NCBI RefSeq assembly: GCF_025766255.1
Contig: NW_026516818.1
Location: 1 to 64,000, forward strand
DNA length: 64,000 nucleotides
From: Zychaea mexicana
Lineage: Eukaryota; Mucoromycota; Mucoromycetes; Mucorales; Lichtheimiaceae
Reading direction: 5' to 3'
Each line of letters opens with the position of its first letter. Within the stretch, counting starts at the first letter, position 1. Made by a program: the position numbers and the translations under genes. The notes under the pieces were generated by a model. The model searched no databases, was not told the origin of the DNA, and was given only the letters and a program-made list of their open reading frames with translations. Shown here one piece after another: positions 21,494 through 32,090 of the stretch.

Positions 21494-23902
21494 ATGGTTG
21501 CTTTAAATACGTTTCTTCCCTTAAACCATATCCAATTAAGCAACAACTTGTGTAAGGAACTAGATTACTTCTTGGCTTCAGAATTTGACCATTTTATTAC
21601 AGAAAATATAATACAAAAAATTAAAAAAAAAATAAATAAAAAAATAAAAGATTTGTTTTCATCTGATTATTTCTTATATTTAAATATTAATAATAGTTTT
21701 TGTACTCACAAATTCAAGCGTGGAAAAAAAGAAGGAGAGTTTTGTGCTAAAAAGATCAAGACAAATTTAAATGGCCAAGATCCTGATTATCATTGTTGTA
21801 AACATAGTAAAAAACATATTAAAAAACAAAAGAAAAAGCAAGAAATAAATAAAGTTATAGATATAATTAATGAGAAGTGCTACGGGTACGAGTTTTTTTT
21901 CTTACGCATACGAGTTTTTCTAAGCGGGTTTTTAAGGTGGTTGTGTTGTGAAACCTCATATGGCCAATCCGATTGCCGTCTTACACGTACGAGTTTTTTG
22001 CTAAAGGAACTGAACAGCATATGCGTACGAGTTTTTGTCTACCCATCAGTCTTCCCTTTTTTTAGATGGCCTTGTTAAAATAACTAGCTATTGTCATACT
22101 TCTTGATGTAAAACTGCTCATTAAATCGGCGCAATGGATTTAATTACGCTGTTCTTTTCGAAATCTTACAGGATTCTGTTCTGCCACTATACAGTGATGG
22201 CATATACAAGTTTTGCATTCCTTCTTTTCTTTAAGTTCTTGGCCTTTTCCCAATATTAGATGGCACACTAAGCTCGATATCAGGTTTCCAATAAATCTAG
22301 CAATTCATTTGTTTGTGTGGAGGAGTTTTCTACTGAGTCCACATAGGTAACAATCACTTATAAAAGAACTCTGGGCAGCGCTCTTTTACGCTTACGAGTT
22401 TTTTTTAATCTGGTTCCACGTAAATCATAATTAGCGGGGACAGATTTAGACAATTGTCTGCTTACGCGTACGAGTTTTTTCTATCCTGGTTCTACGTAAA
22501 TCATGACTAGCTGGGACAAATTTTGACAGCTATCTACTTACGGGTACGACTTTTCTTAAGCCTGGTTACAGTGAGTTATTTGTTAATCTGAAGACCGTTC
22601 AAACAGCTCCATAGGAAGTTGGAGGTTCATAGGAGACTTGCTCACTGTACTTTCGAGTACCATATGCTTTTCAAATGTAGAAAGACTATGATCTGATATT
22701 TTAAGTAGAAATAATAGTGAGGGTAAGTACTAACTTCCTACTTCATAGTAAGACCAAGACTCTAACATCGAAACATTGCGCCTTACATACATGACTTACA
22801 TTCAAATGATCCTTGCACCCGAAACAGCCATTTTATCTATAGCTGACGATCTGGAAGAAGGTACTGTAGAAGGAGCAAAAATCTAAATGAATGGGGATCT
22901 AATGCAGATAGAAGGTGTTGAAGATCTCACGTCTTATGCACGAACTCGCATGTGGAAAAGTGCATATTTCGTTCCATTGTTTCTAGAAACGTATAAATAG
23001 TATTGACAATTTTCATTACCTTTTTCCCGATAATATCTTGTTGTAACAACCCATTTGTTAATCTCTCCTCCATTTCATTTCTATTTTTCTCTTTCAGACA
23101 CAATTACCGTTATTCACCTTATACTTACTCTCACATGAATTAGCGTCTTAAATCTCTTATGTCTTCTTTTGCCTTTTACCTTTTTATAATAAACACCGAT
23201 TCCCTACTGCAACAGCTTATGCTCAGGGAATGTTTTACACGTGGAACCAGATTAAAAAAAACTCGTAAGCGTAAAAGAGCGCTGCCCAGAGTTCTTTTAT
23301 AAGTGATTGTTACCTATGTGGACTCAGTAGAAAACTCCTCCACACAAACAAATGAATTGCTAGATTTATTGGAAACCTGATATCGAGCTTAGTGTGCCAT
23401 CTAATATTGGGAAAAGGCCAAGAACTTAAAGAAAAGAAGGAATGCAAAACTTGTATATGCCATCACTGTATAGTGGCAGAACAGAATCCTGTAAGATTTC
23501 GAAAAGAACAGCGTAATTAAATCCATTGCGCCGATTTAATGAGCAGTTTTACATCAAGAAGTATGACAATAGCTAGTTATTTTGACAAGGCCATCTAAAA
23601 AAAGGGAAGACTGATGGGTAGACAAAAACTCGTACGCATATGCTGTTCAGTTCCTTTAGCAAAAAACTCGTACGTGTAAGACGGCAATCGGATTGGCCAT
23701 ATGAGGTTTCACAACACAACCACCTTAAAAACCTGCTTAGAAAAACTCGTACGCGTAAGAAAAAAAACTCGTACCCGTAGCACTTCTCATAATTAATATA
23801 CCTATAAAAATAAAAACTGAAAAAAAGAAAAAAAAAAGAAAACCATTCAAAATTATAGTAGGTAATCCTTTTTCCTTATGTTTTGATAATATTCTTCCAT
23901 AA
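21494..23902 (+). pseudogene. Cys/His-rich cargo gene, split by a MULE
   Basis: From the ATG at 21494 the frame is open to 21871, then resumes at 23798 after the MULE and the second copy of its duplication, ending at TAA 23900-23902. The uninterrupted gene would encode about 160 residues. The N-terminal half is helical. A central motif reads CTHKFKRGKKEGEFC, then about 18 residues to YHCCKH. This C-x-H ... RGK-x3-G-x2-C ... C-C-x-H pattern resembles small zinc-binding modules of large DNA viruses and some transposons. The C-terminus is Lys-rich. It occupies the place Rep has in the outer element. Confidence 0.65.
21872..23788. mobile_element. Non-autonomous MULE
   Basis: A 1917-bp element with inverted arms of about 550 bp, starting GAGAAGTGCTACGGG and ending in its complement. 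It is flanked by a perfect 9-bp duplication ATAATTAAT (21863-21871 and 23789-23797). Long arms and a 9-bp duplication are diagnostic of Mutator-like elements. The arms contain repeated CGTACGAGTTTTTT motifs that could bind a transposase. The centre encodes only short peptides (for example from 22793), so mobility would need a transposase supplied elsewhere. Confidence 0.9.
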
Positions 23903-23929
23903 ATTACTATATATATGTCTATATAATCT

Positions 23930-26462
23930 TTATGCTACATTACTTAGACTATGCTCTTCAATATATGCTTTTAACAATTCTTTTTGATTAAATTTATCAA
24001 CTGTTAACCAACTATTATCATCTATGCCATATCCAACCCATTTAACTTCAAAAATATATCTATTATTTATATATGCATGCCCTACAATGTTTTCAATTTC
24101 ATATGAATCATTATGCTCTTTATTTCTTTGTTCCTTTCCCTTTTGATTTTTTCTACATAAGTTATTATTAGTTTCTTCTTCACTATCTATTATCATATCT
24201 ACTGGCTGATTTATATTAAGGGATAAAAATTTTTGTTGAATATCAATCATTTCATTATATTCAGCATTTACCTTTTGTTCATTTGAAAATACTAAATCAA
24301 GTTTATTTTTCTTACTTGGAAATTCAAAATACTTTGTATGCCATAATTTATGATGTGGCTGTGCTTCTATGTTATATTTATCAACAAATCTCCATATATT
24401 AGTTATAATATATGCTACACGGAACTGAATATTGTAATACTTTATATCAGATATTTGTAGTGCTGCACGATTATTATTGAAACGCTCAAATTTAGAACCA
24501 ATCATAGAAAATTGTGCTTCAATTGCTGAACGGAATGAGCCAAACTTATTATTAAAATGTGTTTCATTAAGTGTAAGTTTTTGTCCAGGTTCTTTTCTTA
24601 TAGGATGTAGGAAATTTCTATCATAAAAACTATAACCAGCATCCATTGCATTCTCTTTAAATTTCTGTATAAATAGATTATAACCACCATCCATACCTAG
24701 ACAATCTGCTTCACTATTTTTTTTATATAGCTTCATTTGTAAAAACATAGTACCATCATTACCAATTGCACATTTCTCAGATATAGAAACATGTGTAATA
24801 AATTCATTCATATCTTGTATAACCTGTGTACGTATAGCTGGTCCTTTTAGTTTATATGAATATAATTGTGAATGTGATTCACTTGGTTTATAATATTTAA
24901 TTTTAGAATCATGTCCATCAATAAATAACGTAACATTTTTAAAACCATCTGGATTATTTATTAATGATGATAAAATGCGTATACGTGGTGATGAGAACAT
25001 GTTATCAAGGTCTTGTTTTACTTTTTTATTTAATTCACTATAGTTAGTAATCCAAAACCGCTTATATAAATCATAAAATGTTGCATATGGCATCACATTA
25101 TGCATATCCTTTCCTGATACACCTGATACCATATGATATAACAATACAAGCCCTTTTTCTATTTCACGATAAGGACCTGGATATTCAATATTTCCATTAG
25201 GGATCCGTATCAGAACCGTAGAACCGGAACCGAACCGAACCGAAACCGAGAAAATACGGTTCGGTTCCTGTCAAGAACCGAACCGGAACCGAACCGGTTC
25301 TGTATAAGTAGAACCGAAGAACCGAGAGGCAGAAGATTGCAATCAGCGATTTTGGTAATTAGTATAAAGTAGGCTATAATGGAAGTTACGAACAATGTTA
25401 TTCCGAAAAGACCACGAAGTAGTGTATTTGCAAGCCATACTTTATTAAAAAACTTAACAAAACCTGCAAAAGCAGAAGGGAGTAAAAAATAGTAAAGAAG
25501 AGAAGAGAAAAAAATAAAAAAACACTTCTTCTGACGGCAGCTTGCTTTCTCCGCCCATGACGCACATCATTACTTGTTCCTCTACTTTGCTACCCACAAT
25601 GCATTTTTCTCCATGACGTACTACTTTACTAGATTTATCATGGCTTCTCGATCAGTTTTATCAAGTTTGTGCATTCCGTTTGAGATTGCGCATTCTGGGG
25701 CTCATAACAGAATTATCTTACCCATTCACCCTTTGCCTTTTATGAGACACTATACACTATACACACGTAGAGACACAGCAGCTGTATGTACTGCCGGTTG
25801 TGGTTCAATTCCTCCAATGTTACGATAACATATTGTACTAGTAATACTAAGTCGCTCTACGTAAGTACTATAAGCTCCACTTTTTTTTGTAAAAACTGTG
25901 CTTCAATCTTTTAACCATGCAATGACCCACATCGTATGAGAATGTTTACATTCTGTTTCTCTTATTCATTTTGAGATCGCTGTTCAATGTACAATAATAA
26001 ACTATTCTTTTTTACTGCAGTATTCAAGTATACCGCGACATTTGAACACACACATCAGCTTTCATTTAAAGATACCGAATCTTGCCTTTTTTATATACAT
26101 GATGGGTTCGGTTCTTCGGTTCGGTTCTTCGGTTCTACGGTTCTCGTCGGTTCTAGTCGGTTCGGTTCTTGCTTTAGACGGTTCGGTTCGGTTCCCTTTA
26201 AGAACCGAACCGAACCGAACCGTGCGGATCCCTAATTTCCATATAAAACAGTAAGAAAGAAATACACAGGTATATATCCAAATCTATTTAATAATACATC
26301 TTTAATATCATTAATTGTATTATTTTTCATATCTTTTATAGCTGTTCTATGATTAAATCGATGATGAATTTCAGGCCAAGGTTTTTCTAGAAAATTCCAT
26401 TTATTCTCAATTAATTTTTTAATTTCTATATTAAGTTGTTCAATAGCTGGTGCTGTGTTCAT
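23930..26462 (-). pseudogene. Chromodomain DDE transposase, split by a hAT element
   Basis: Starts at the ATG at 26462 (MNTAPAIEQL, matching the start of the other copy). It is interrupted after TVLYGN by the hAT element (25198-26234) and continues from 25189 to the stop at 23930. Apart from that insertion the frame is open over 495 codons. DDE signatures are FIDGHDSK, LGMDGGYNLF and SAIEAQFSMIGSKFERF. The last is typical of the DDE_4/Harbinger fold. A C-terminal chromodomain follows (about 440-490), with YEIENIVGH, YIFEVKWVGY and NSWLTVDKF. A chromodomain would direct insertion to marked chromatin; it is common in gypsy integrases but rare here. Confidence 0.85.
25198..26234. mobile_element. 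Non-autonomous hAT-like element
   Basis: A 1037-bp element with ends TAGGGATCCG and CGGATCCCTA, flanked by a perfect 8-bp duplication ATTTCCAT (25190-25197 and 26235-26242). The 8-bp duplication and TAGGG ends are hAT hallmarks. Dense subterminal GAACCGAACCG repeats lie at both ends and may be transposase-binding sites. There is no transposase gene. Confidence 0.9.
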
Positions 26463-26741
26463 ATTGTTCGATCTTTTAACTTGAAAAAGCAATCAGGAAA
26501 ATCTAATAACCCTAGACAGAAATGTCAAATTATTTATAAAATAAATGTTTTTGTTTATTATATTTAGAGCACAACCCAATATAAATTTAAAAATTCAATT
26601 TTCTTATTTTTAAATAATTTAATTAAATAAAAAATATTTTAAATTTGATCAGTAATAGTTATATCGACCATAGAAAATTTATTCGGTAGAGTATAGATAA
26701 TAAACACAAATTGGCTAGACAACTAATAGCAGGACGCCTTA

Positions 26742-27101
26742 GTATTTTCAAATGAGCAAAAAGTAAATACTGAATATAACGAAATGGTTGACATGCAGCA
26801 GAAATTTCTACAGCTTAACATTAATCAATCAATAGATATGGCTATAGATAGTGAGGACGAAACTGAAAATAATACATGTAAATGCAAGAGAAAAAATCAA
26901 AGAGAACAGAGAAATATAGAACATAGTAATTCATATGAAATTGAGAAGATTGTAGGACATGTGTATACTGATAATAAGTACATATTTGAGGTTAAGTGGG
27001 TTGGATATAGTGTAAAGGATAATAGTTGGTTAACAGTTGATAAGTTTAATTCCTGGGAAATGCTACATGAATATATGGCCACACATGGTATTCAGCTCTA
27101 A
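26742..27101 (+). pseudogene. DDE transposase, chromodomain part (Rep-bearing element)
   Basis: Continuation of the gene at 20155-21278 after the sister element. It opens with the LVFSNEQK equivalent, passes an acidic/Lys linker, and ends in a chromodomain (YEIEKIVGH, YIFEVKWVGY, NSWLTVDKF) at a stop at 27099-27101. The last 39 bp overlap the 3' end of the Rep gene on the other strand. This part has no stops. Confidence 0.82.
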
Positions 27102-28922
27102 ATTAATTTCTTTACTTATTTGCTTATTAAAAAATTTCATATTGAAACTGACCGCATCAACCTTTTGTTTACTTGCCCAATTATATTTATGTTTTATGCA
27201 TTCATTAGTTATACTTGTACTTATATTAGTATCTGTTAATTTATTTTTAACGTCAGTTTCTTTTGTTATATCTATATCATCTATTATAGCCTTTTTTATA
27301 TCCTTATGCTTTTTCAAATATCCTTTTGGCTGTATTTCTTCTACTATTTGCTTGTTTCTCCGTTTATTTTTATTGTGTCTTTTTTTCTTTTTACGTTTTG
27401 GTATATTATTTGGTATGTTGCAGTCACTGCTTTTCTCTGATTCAGATGTACTTACATCTATGTATTTATGTTTCTCTATATCTTCTGGTGGGTTTTCCCA
27501 ATCAGTAGTATCATTTACAACATCATCACATTTTATATCATTAAACACATCTTCCCAATGCCTACAATCTACTGATGATGGTACCTTTACAGTTGACCAT
27601 CCTCTATTATTTTGTTGAGGCGGATTATGTTGTTTATTGTTCTGTGTATTATTACTATTATGTTTTTCTTCTTGTTCCTTCATATATTCTTCTGTGTCAG
27701 CTAATTCTTGTAGTTCCTCTACTGTTTTATCCATCGGTGTATATTTTTTAATATCATCCTGACCACTATTATGTGCATAACGGATAAATGTATGCTGATC
27801 TTGGTATTCGTTTTCGAATTCACCTTTGTATAAGTCCTCATATATATCCATGTTTTCATAATACATGAATTTATTTTCATAATCCATCACCTTCATTGTG
27901 TATGGATTCCATATTATATGACCTTTAGGGTTCTTATCAACATAGATAATATATAAACGATTGAGCGTTGGCTCTAACTCATATACTGATTTGTTTTTGT
28001 ATAACATGTGCGGCATATAGTTACTATTCAGTATTATTGGCATATTTTTCTTTTTAGTTATTGACTTTGTGAATTTGCCATTAAGTTTTAACTGTGTTCC
28101 TTCTAACATTTGGTTTAAAAATGTTAATTTGAAATCAGAACCTGTTTCTTCATTATACATAAAATCATAATCATCATCCTTATAATCTGACCAATCATTT
28201 TCTTTATTCATTAGATATGCTCGATGACCACCTTGTTCTAATACATCAATGTTATATGTCTTACCTACATTTGATGGACCTACAATCCAGTATTGTGGTA
28301 TCTTATTTTTGCCACCAAACATTGTTTCAATACCAAACATAGACCACATATATAATTTATTTCCAGGGTTATTTTCCATATCTGCATCATGAAAGTAAGG
28401 ATTTAATTTTGATTTTACAGTATCATATTTCCATAGCAATTCTGGATATATTGCGGTAGCCTTCCACATATTAAGCTGCTTAGTAATTAATTGATATCCA
28501 AGTAACTGTTGGTGCATTTTTCTGGTTTTAATTTCATAATTTGGATCCATATTATAACAAATATAATCTTTTCCTTTCATACAATAGCTAATAGACTTTT
28601 GTGGATTACCACCTGGTTTAATATTTGGAGTAACACCATCAATAGTAAAGAATTTACGTGCTGTTTTTGTGTCGAATCGCTCATCCATTTGTATCTATAT
28701 GTGTACATGTTTCTCATTGGTTTCTGGTGCAATTTTATCACATGCAATTGCCTTTTCAATTCGATAACCAATACGTTTATGTTTTATAAACCATTCCATG
28801 ATTTGTTCTTTTGATAAATGGAAGTCCTTACAAATATATGTGAACAGCCCTTTAGTGTTTTGGAATCGGAATTCTTTGCCGCCCTACGAGGAATCTGCAC
28901 CAGAGGTGTTACCCTCTAACAT
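27063..28922 (-). pseudogene. CRESS-type Rep: HUH endonuclease and SF3 helicase
   Basis: From the ATG at 28922 to the stop at 27063 there are 620 codons. The HUH domain holds motif I (LFTYI), motif II (HVHI-IQ) and motif III (YCMKGKDY). The SF3 helicase holds Walker A GPSNVGKT (about 215-222), a Walker B-like DFMYNEE (about 253-259) and motif C IILNSN (about 296-301). A Lys-rich tail of over 200 residues follows, much longer than in ordinary viral Reps. Two TAG codons break it: 28884-28886 (CAG in copy 1) and 28695-28697 (TGG in copy 1, inside motif II). From 28688 down it is open. It is convergent with the transposase. Confidence 0.88.
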
Positions 28923-28984
28923 TGCATCGGAAAATTGAGGATTTGAGGATTTGAGGAATCTCACATATTCTCGAATTCTTCCAA

Positions 28985-29209
28985 TTATTTTATTGCATGT
29001 ATTATTTTTAGTTTTTTATCAACTTTAGCCTGTGTAAGGTCTTTTTCGAGTTCTGACCTCAGTTGTGTGACAAGAGGTTCATACTCAATATGCTGATGGT
29101 TTTCAGCAAGGTGTTTTGCTCTTTTAATTAAGAGCGTCAATGTAACTCCTAATATAGGAACAAATTCAGCCATAATGGCTAAGAATGCGAGAAGGTTGAG
29201 TTGGTTCAT
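28985..29209 (-). CDS. Small membrane-type ORF upstream of Rep (copy 2)
   Basis: A 74-residue ORF. It matches the ORF at 10124-10318 except for a T-to-A-type change that removes the earlier stop and adds ten Lys-rich residues. One hydrophobic segment is followed by charged helices. It lies about 60 bp before the Rep start on the same strand. It could be a separate protein or a 5' exon; no clear donor-acceptor pair decides this. Confidence 0.55.
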   Translation of the reverse strand: MNQLNLLAFLAIMAEFVPILGVTLTLLIKRAKHLAENHQHIEYEPLVTQLRSELEKDLTQAKVDKKLKIIHAIK

Positions 29210-29762
29210 GTCGATTGTTGAAGTAATACTGTAAAAATAAAAAATATAACAAATATATTTTGCTTTATATTCTGTGGTATTATTTTTATATTAAAAAAAA
29301 TTCAATTTTTATTTTTTTTCAAAAATTTAATTGTATGTATGCCAAGACATTCGTGCATGAATTATTTCAATAAAAATTAGTTTGGCTATCCTGACATATC
29401 TTAGCTAATTAGTCATCTAGGGTTACTAGACTGCATTAAAATTATCATAACTATGGCCGGTCCCCAAGGTAGATACAAGGTAGACACAAGGTGGATGTAA
29501 GGTGGGCTGAAGGGGGACGTAAGGTGGACGCAAGGTGGCCTTTTCACGAGTTTCTGAATTTAAAATTAAACAGGTATAATATAACCTAAGGTGCATCCAC
29601 AACTCGCTGTATGATGGATTTCGTAAGCCACTAAGCATAAAACCTATATTGAATTTTCGTAATCCTGGAAAACCAGGGATTTTAGCAGCGCTTTATACTC
29701 TATTAAACAGTACGTCCAGTCAGGTCATCAGTGTAGAAATATACAGAAATATAAGATAGAGC

Positions 29763-30480
29763 TTACTGGTCATGTATAAGCTTGATAGCTTTAGAGCTAT
29801 GCAGATCACGAATCATCTTTTCAAGGCACTGGAGTAGCTGCTTATATAAACCTCCACATTGGTGCATATCATCAATGACGAGTTTCTCGTATACTGAAAC
29901 ATTGTCTAGCCCATCAAATTTCCAAAATGCATTCTGAATTCAAGTAATCAAAAGCTACAGTCGACCCCCGTTAACGTCAACCCTCAGGGTACCAGTAAAA
30001 GTGTTGACCATATCGAGGGTTGACGACCACCGGGGGTAGAGAATAGGCAAAATCTTTAACTATTAAATTTGAAAGGGTACCAGCGAATCGGTTGACGCTA
30101 TCGGGGGTTGACATTATCGGGGTTGACGTTAACGGGGGTTGACTGTATCAGCATACAATTATGATATTCCAGAATTTTCTTATATACAATAAATGTCTGC
30201 ACCTTGACTGGAAAGATTGAGTGTTTCTTGCAAAATTTCTTGATCTTGCTGCAATTCCTTTACTGATTGCTTCAAAGTACAGTTCTTGCATGTCATCTGA
30301 GCTTCGAGATTTCATTCCATTTACCGCCAATCCAGAATATACCGTTTCAGTATAGCATCTCAGGCACAAATACGTGGTATTTCCACTCTTGACATTAGCT
30401 ACTAATCTTTTATCTGGTAGGTCGCAGCAGTATGCTGCTAATAGGGGGATTGTTCGATATATTCCATCGAACAGTCCTTT
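29763..30480 (-). pseudogene. Plavaka/KDZ-like transposase fragment
   Basis: Two coding blocks on the minus strand. The upstream one (30148-30480) reads IPLLAAYCCDLPDK... followed by a CLRCYTET zinc-like pair. The downstream one (29763-29930) reads DDMHQCGGLYKQLL and ends KLIHDQ. A zinc-like Cys pair followed later by a D-x-MH motif recalls the Plavaka/KDZ group of large fungal transposases. The blocks may be joined by an intron (GTATGC near 30154 to TTCAG near 29936), which contains a MITE. Only a fragment remains. Confidence 0.4.
29958..30145. mobile_element. MITE with CAGTCGACCCCCG ends
   Basis: A 188-bp element with termini CAGTCAACCCCCGTTAACGT-like, inverted at both ends and flanked by TA. 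Internal gttgac motifs recur. It is a non-autonomous Tc1/mariner-pogo type, related in end sequence to the element at 10338. Confidence 0.8.
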
Positions 30481-30779
30481 AAAAAACAGAGCTGATGGAT
30501 ACCATATGATAAAATAATTTGTATCAAGCGAATCAGTATTTATGATGAATAATCAGTAATCATAATTTATTTTTTATATTACTACTTAATATATTATTCT
30601 ATAATTTAAGATCATTATAGGTTGCTCTCATTTCGCTCCGAACAGAGAACCCAAAATAGTTTTGCAAGAATCCAAAGTCCTCTCTACTCAGATCGAACAT
30701 AAAGGCGCACCGCGCCAAGAAACTTCCTTTTCTGTACAACCCCGAGGTGTTGCATGAATAACAACGCGATTGCCATAAG

Positions 30780-30820
30780 AAACTTTGTACCCGACTGTAT
30801 ATATATATATATATATACGC
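30780..30820. repeat. (TA)n microsatellite
   Basis: A run of about ten TA dinucleotides at 30798-30818, upstream of the Myb-like gene. Confidence 0.8.
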
Positions 30821-30902
30821 TGTGAATATAGTAGAAGCTAATAAATAAATTTCTCTATAACTCACTTCATCCATTGCCTCTCTATTTTTGTTAATACCTA
30901 TT

Positions 30903-31820
30903 ATGCCAAACAACAGCAACAACCACAACAACTTTCAAAGCTTGATGTGGACACCCGCCAGTTAATCATCAGATCCTCAGCAACAGCAGCAGACACAGCA
31001 ACGGCAAGATTCAGAAGCACCGATGCAAGCACAAGAATCCCAAGTTCAAGATGCATTGCCTGCAACAGCGGCCATTGATGGTGATGACAATGATGGCAGC
31101 AACGACATGACATCAACTCCACCCGGTTCGCAGACACCTGTTCGTACTTCTACACGACGCCATACATGGGACGAGGCTCACATCGACGCTCTCATTACTG
31201 CTGTTAGAACTAGATACGATAGACTGAAGACTGTCATTGAAACGCAAGCCAAAGGCCGCATCTGGAACGAAATACTTTCTGAATATGTTGCAGCTGATTT
31301 GTTGGGTCGAAGTAAAGAAGCATTGCAGAAGAAATGGCAAGATCTGGTCGATGAATATCGCGATGTTAGGGCTATGATTCGCAACAGTGGTGAGAACGGC
31401 CCTTCAGGTCAGGAGCGATGGTGCTACTACGACGCTGTAGACAGAATTGTGGGAACTGACCCTGCAATTGTACCTCCTGTCACGATGGATTCCCTCGATG
31501 GCCTCATTGTCAATAGCACCCGACGAGAAAGGGATAACGATGACGATGTCAGCAAGCGGTCCACACAGCGACGACGAACAGCGGCATTTCAAGAGCTTGT
31601 CCTTGAGAATGCCGATCGGCAAACCGATCGCCTCATTGCCAGCATCAGCGAGGCATTCCAGCGGTTTGAGGAAGCAGAAGACCGGCGTTCGCGAGAGGCG
31701 CAGGAAGCAGAAGACCGCCGGCATGATATGTACTTGCAGACACTAAGAAATTTGTTTGGTAGCCCTACAAACACAAATAGAAGTGGAGAGCCTAGTAATT
31801 TTAACGAAGAAGAACAATAA
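30903..31820 (+). pseudogene. Harbinger-type Myb/SANT-like protein
   Basis: The frame from the ATG at 30903 is broken by one TAA (about 30963). It is otherwise open to 31820, with a usable ATG at 31023 giving 265 residues. Residues about 45-130 of that form are a Myb/SANT-like DNA-binding domain (HTWDEAHIDALI...GRSKEALQKKW). A C-terminal coiled coil rich in Glu/Arg follows (EEAEDRRSREAQEAEDRR). This is the usual partner protein of Harbinger transposases, which helps bind the element ends. A convergent transposase remnant lies at 32091-32507, giving the classical two-gene layout. The shorter form could still be made. Confidence 0.7.
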
Positions 31821-32090
31821 ATTTTTTCATATTATAATATGACATTTATTCAGAATTGTTAAAAGTGTATCTAGAATACCCTGTGTGATGATTAATATCT
31901 TCTAATATAGCACTTTACTGCACTTTACAGAATGTGAAGAAGAAAACTAGTCATGACATTACAGACAATAACTGCTACGAAAAGATGCCTAATAATTTTA
32001 TACGCGAACTTTTAGTACCAAGCAGCACTTCACGTCAATATCTAAAAGATATAGAGCAGATATACTGGAGCAATGTATAAGGTATTGCGT

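Larger units (their letters stand above)
21279..26738. mobile_element. Sister PIF-like transposon with zinc-binding cargo
   Basis: Ends GGAGACCAG (21279) and complement of GGCGTCCTGC (26738), with target duplication TTA (21276-21278 and 26739-26741). Removing it restores the transposase codons of the outer element. Its own length without the nested MULE and hAT elements is about 2.49 kb. It encodes a chromodomain transposase (minus) convergent with a Cys/His-rich gene (plus). The left 150 bp are similar to the Rep-side end of the outer element, so both belong to one family with different cargo. Confidence 0.85.
19947..29465. mobile_element. PIF/Harbinger-like transposon carrying Rep
   Basis: Ends are GGCGTCCTGC at 19947 and (complement) GGGGACCGGC at 29465. 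A 3-bp duplication AAG (19944-19946 and 29466-29468) flanks it. Without the nested sister element (21279-26738 plus one TTA) it is about 4.06 kb. Gene order is a DDE transposase with C-terminal chromodomain on the plus strand, then, convergent and overlapping at the 3' ends, a CRESS-type Rep gene and a small ORF on the minus strand. Both main genes now carry stops. Normal PIF/Harbinger elements carry a Myb-like partner gene, so Rep in this place is unexpected. Confidence 0.8.
18699..29605. mobile_element. Long-inverted-repeat element hosting the nest
   Basis: Left arm 18699 to about 19275; right arm begins at about 19375 and continues to 19946, then resumes after the nested transposon at 29466-29605. 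Outer ends are GAGTTGTGGATGCA and its complement. The spacer between the arms is only about 100 bp. The subterminal part of both arms is a 10-12-bp tandem array (aaggtagacaca type), which the inner transposon has entered. No matching flanking duplication is visible, so one flank may be rearranged. No transposase is encoded. Confidence 0.7.

Noticed and set aside
25574..25828. 84-residue ORF in the hAT element
   Set aside because: No recognisable domain and no support; the element appears non-coding.
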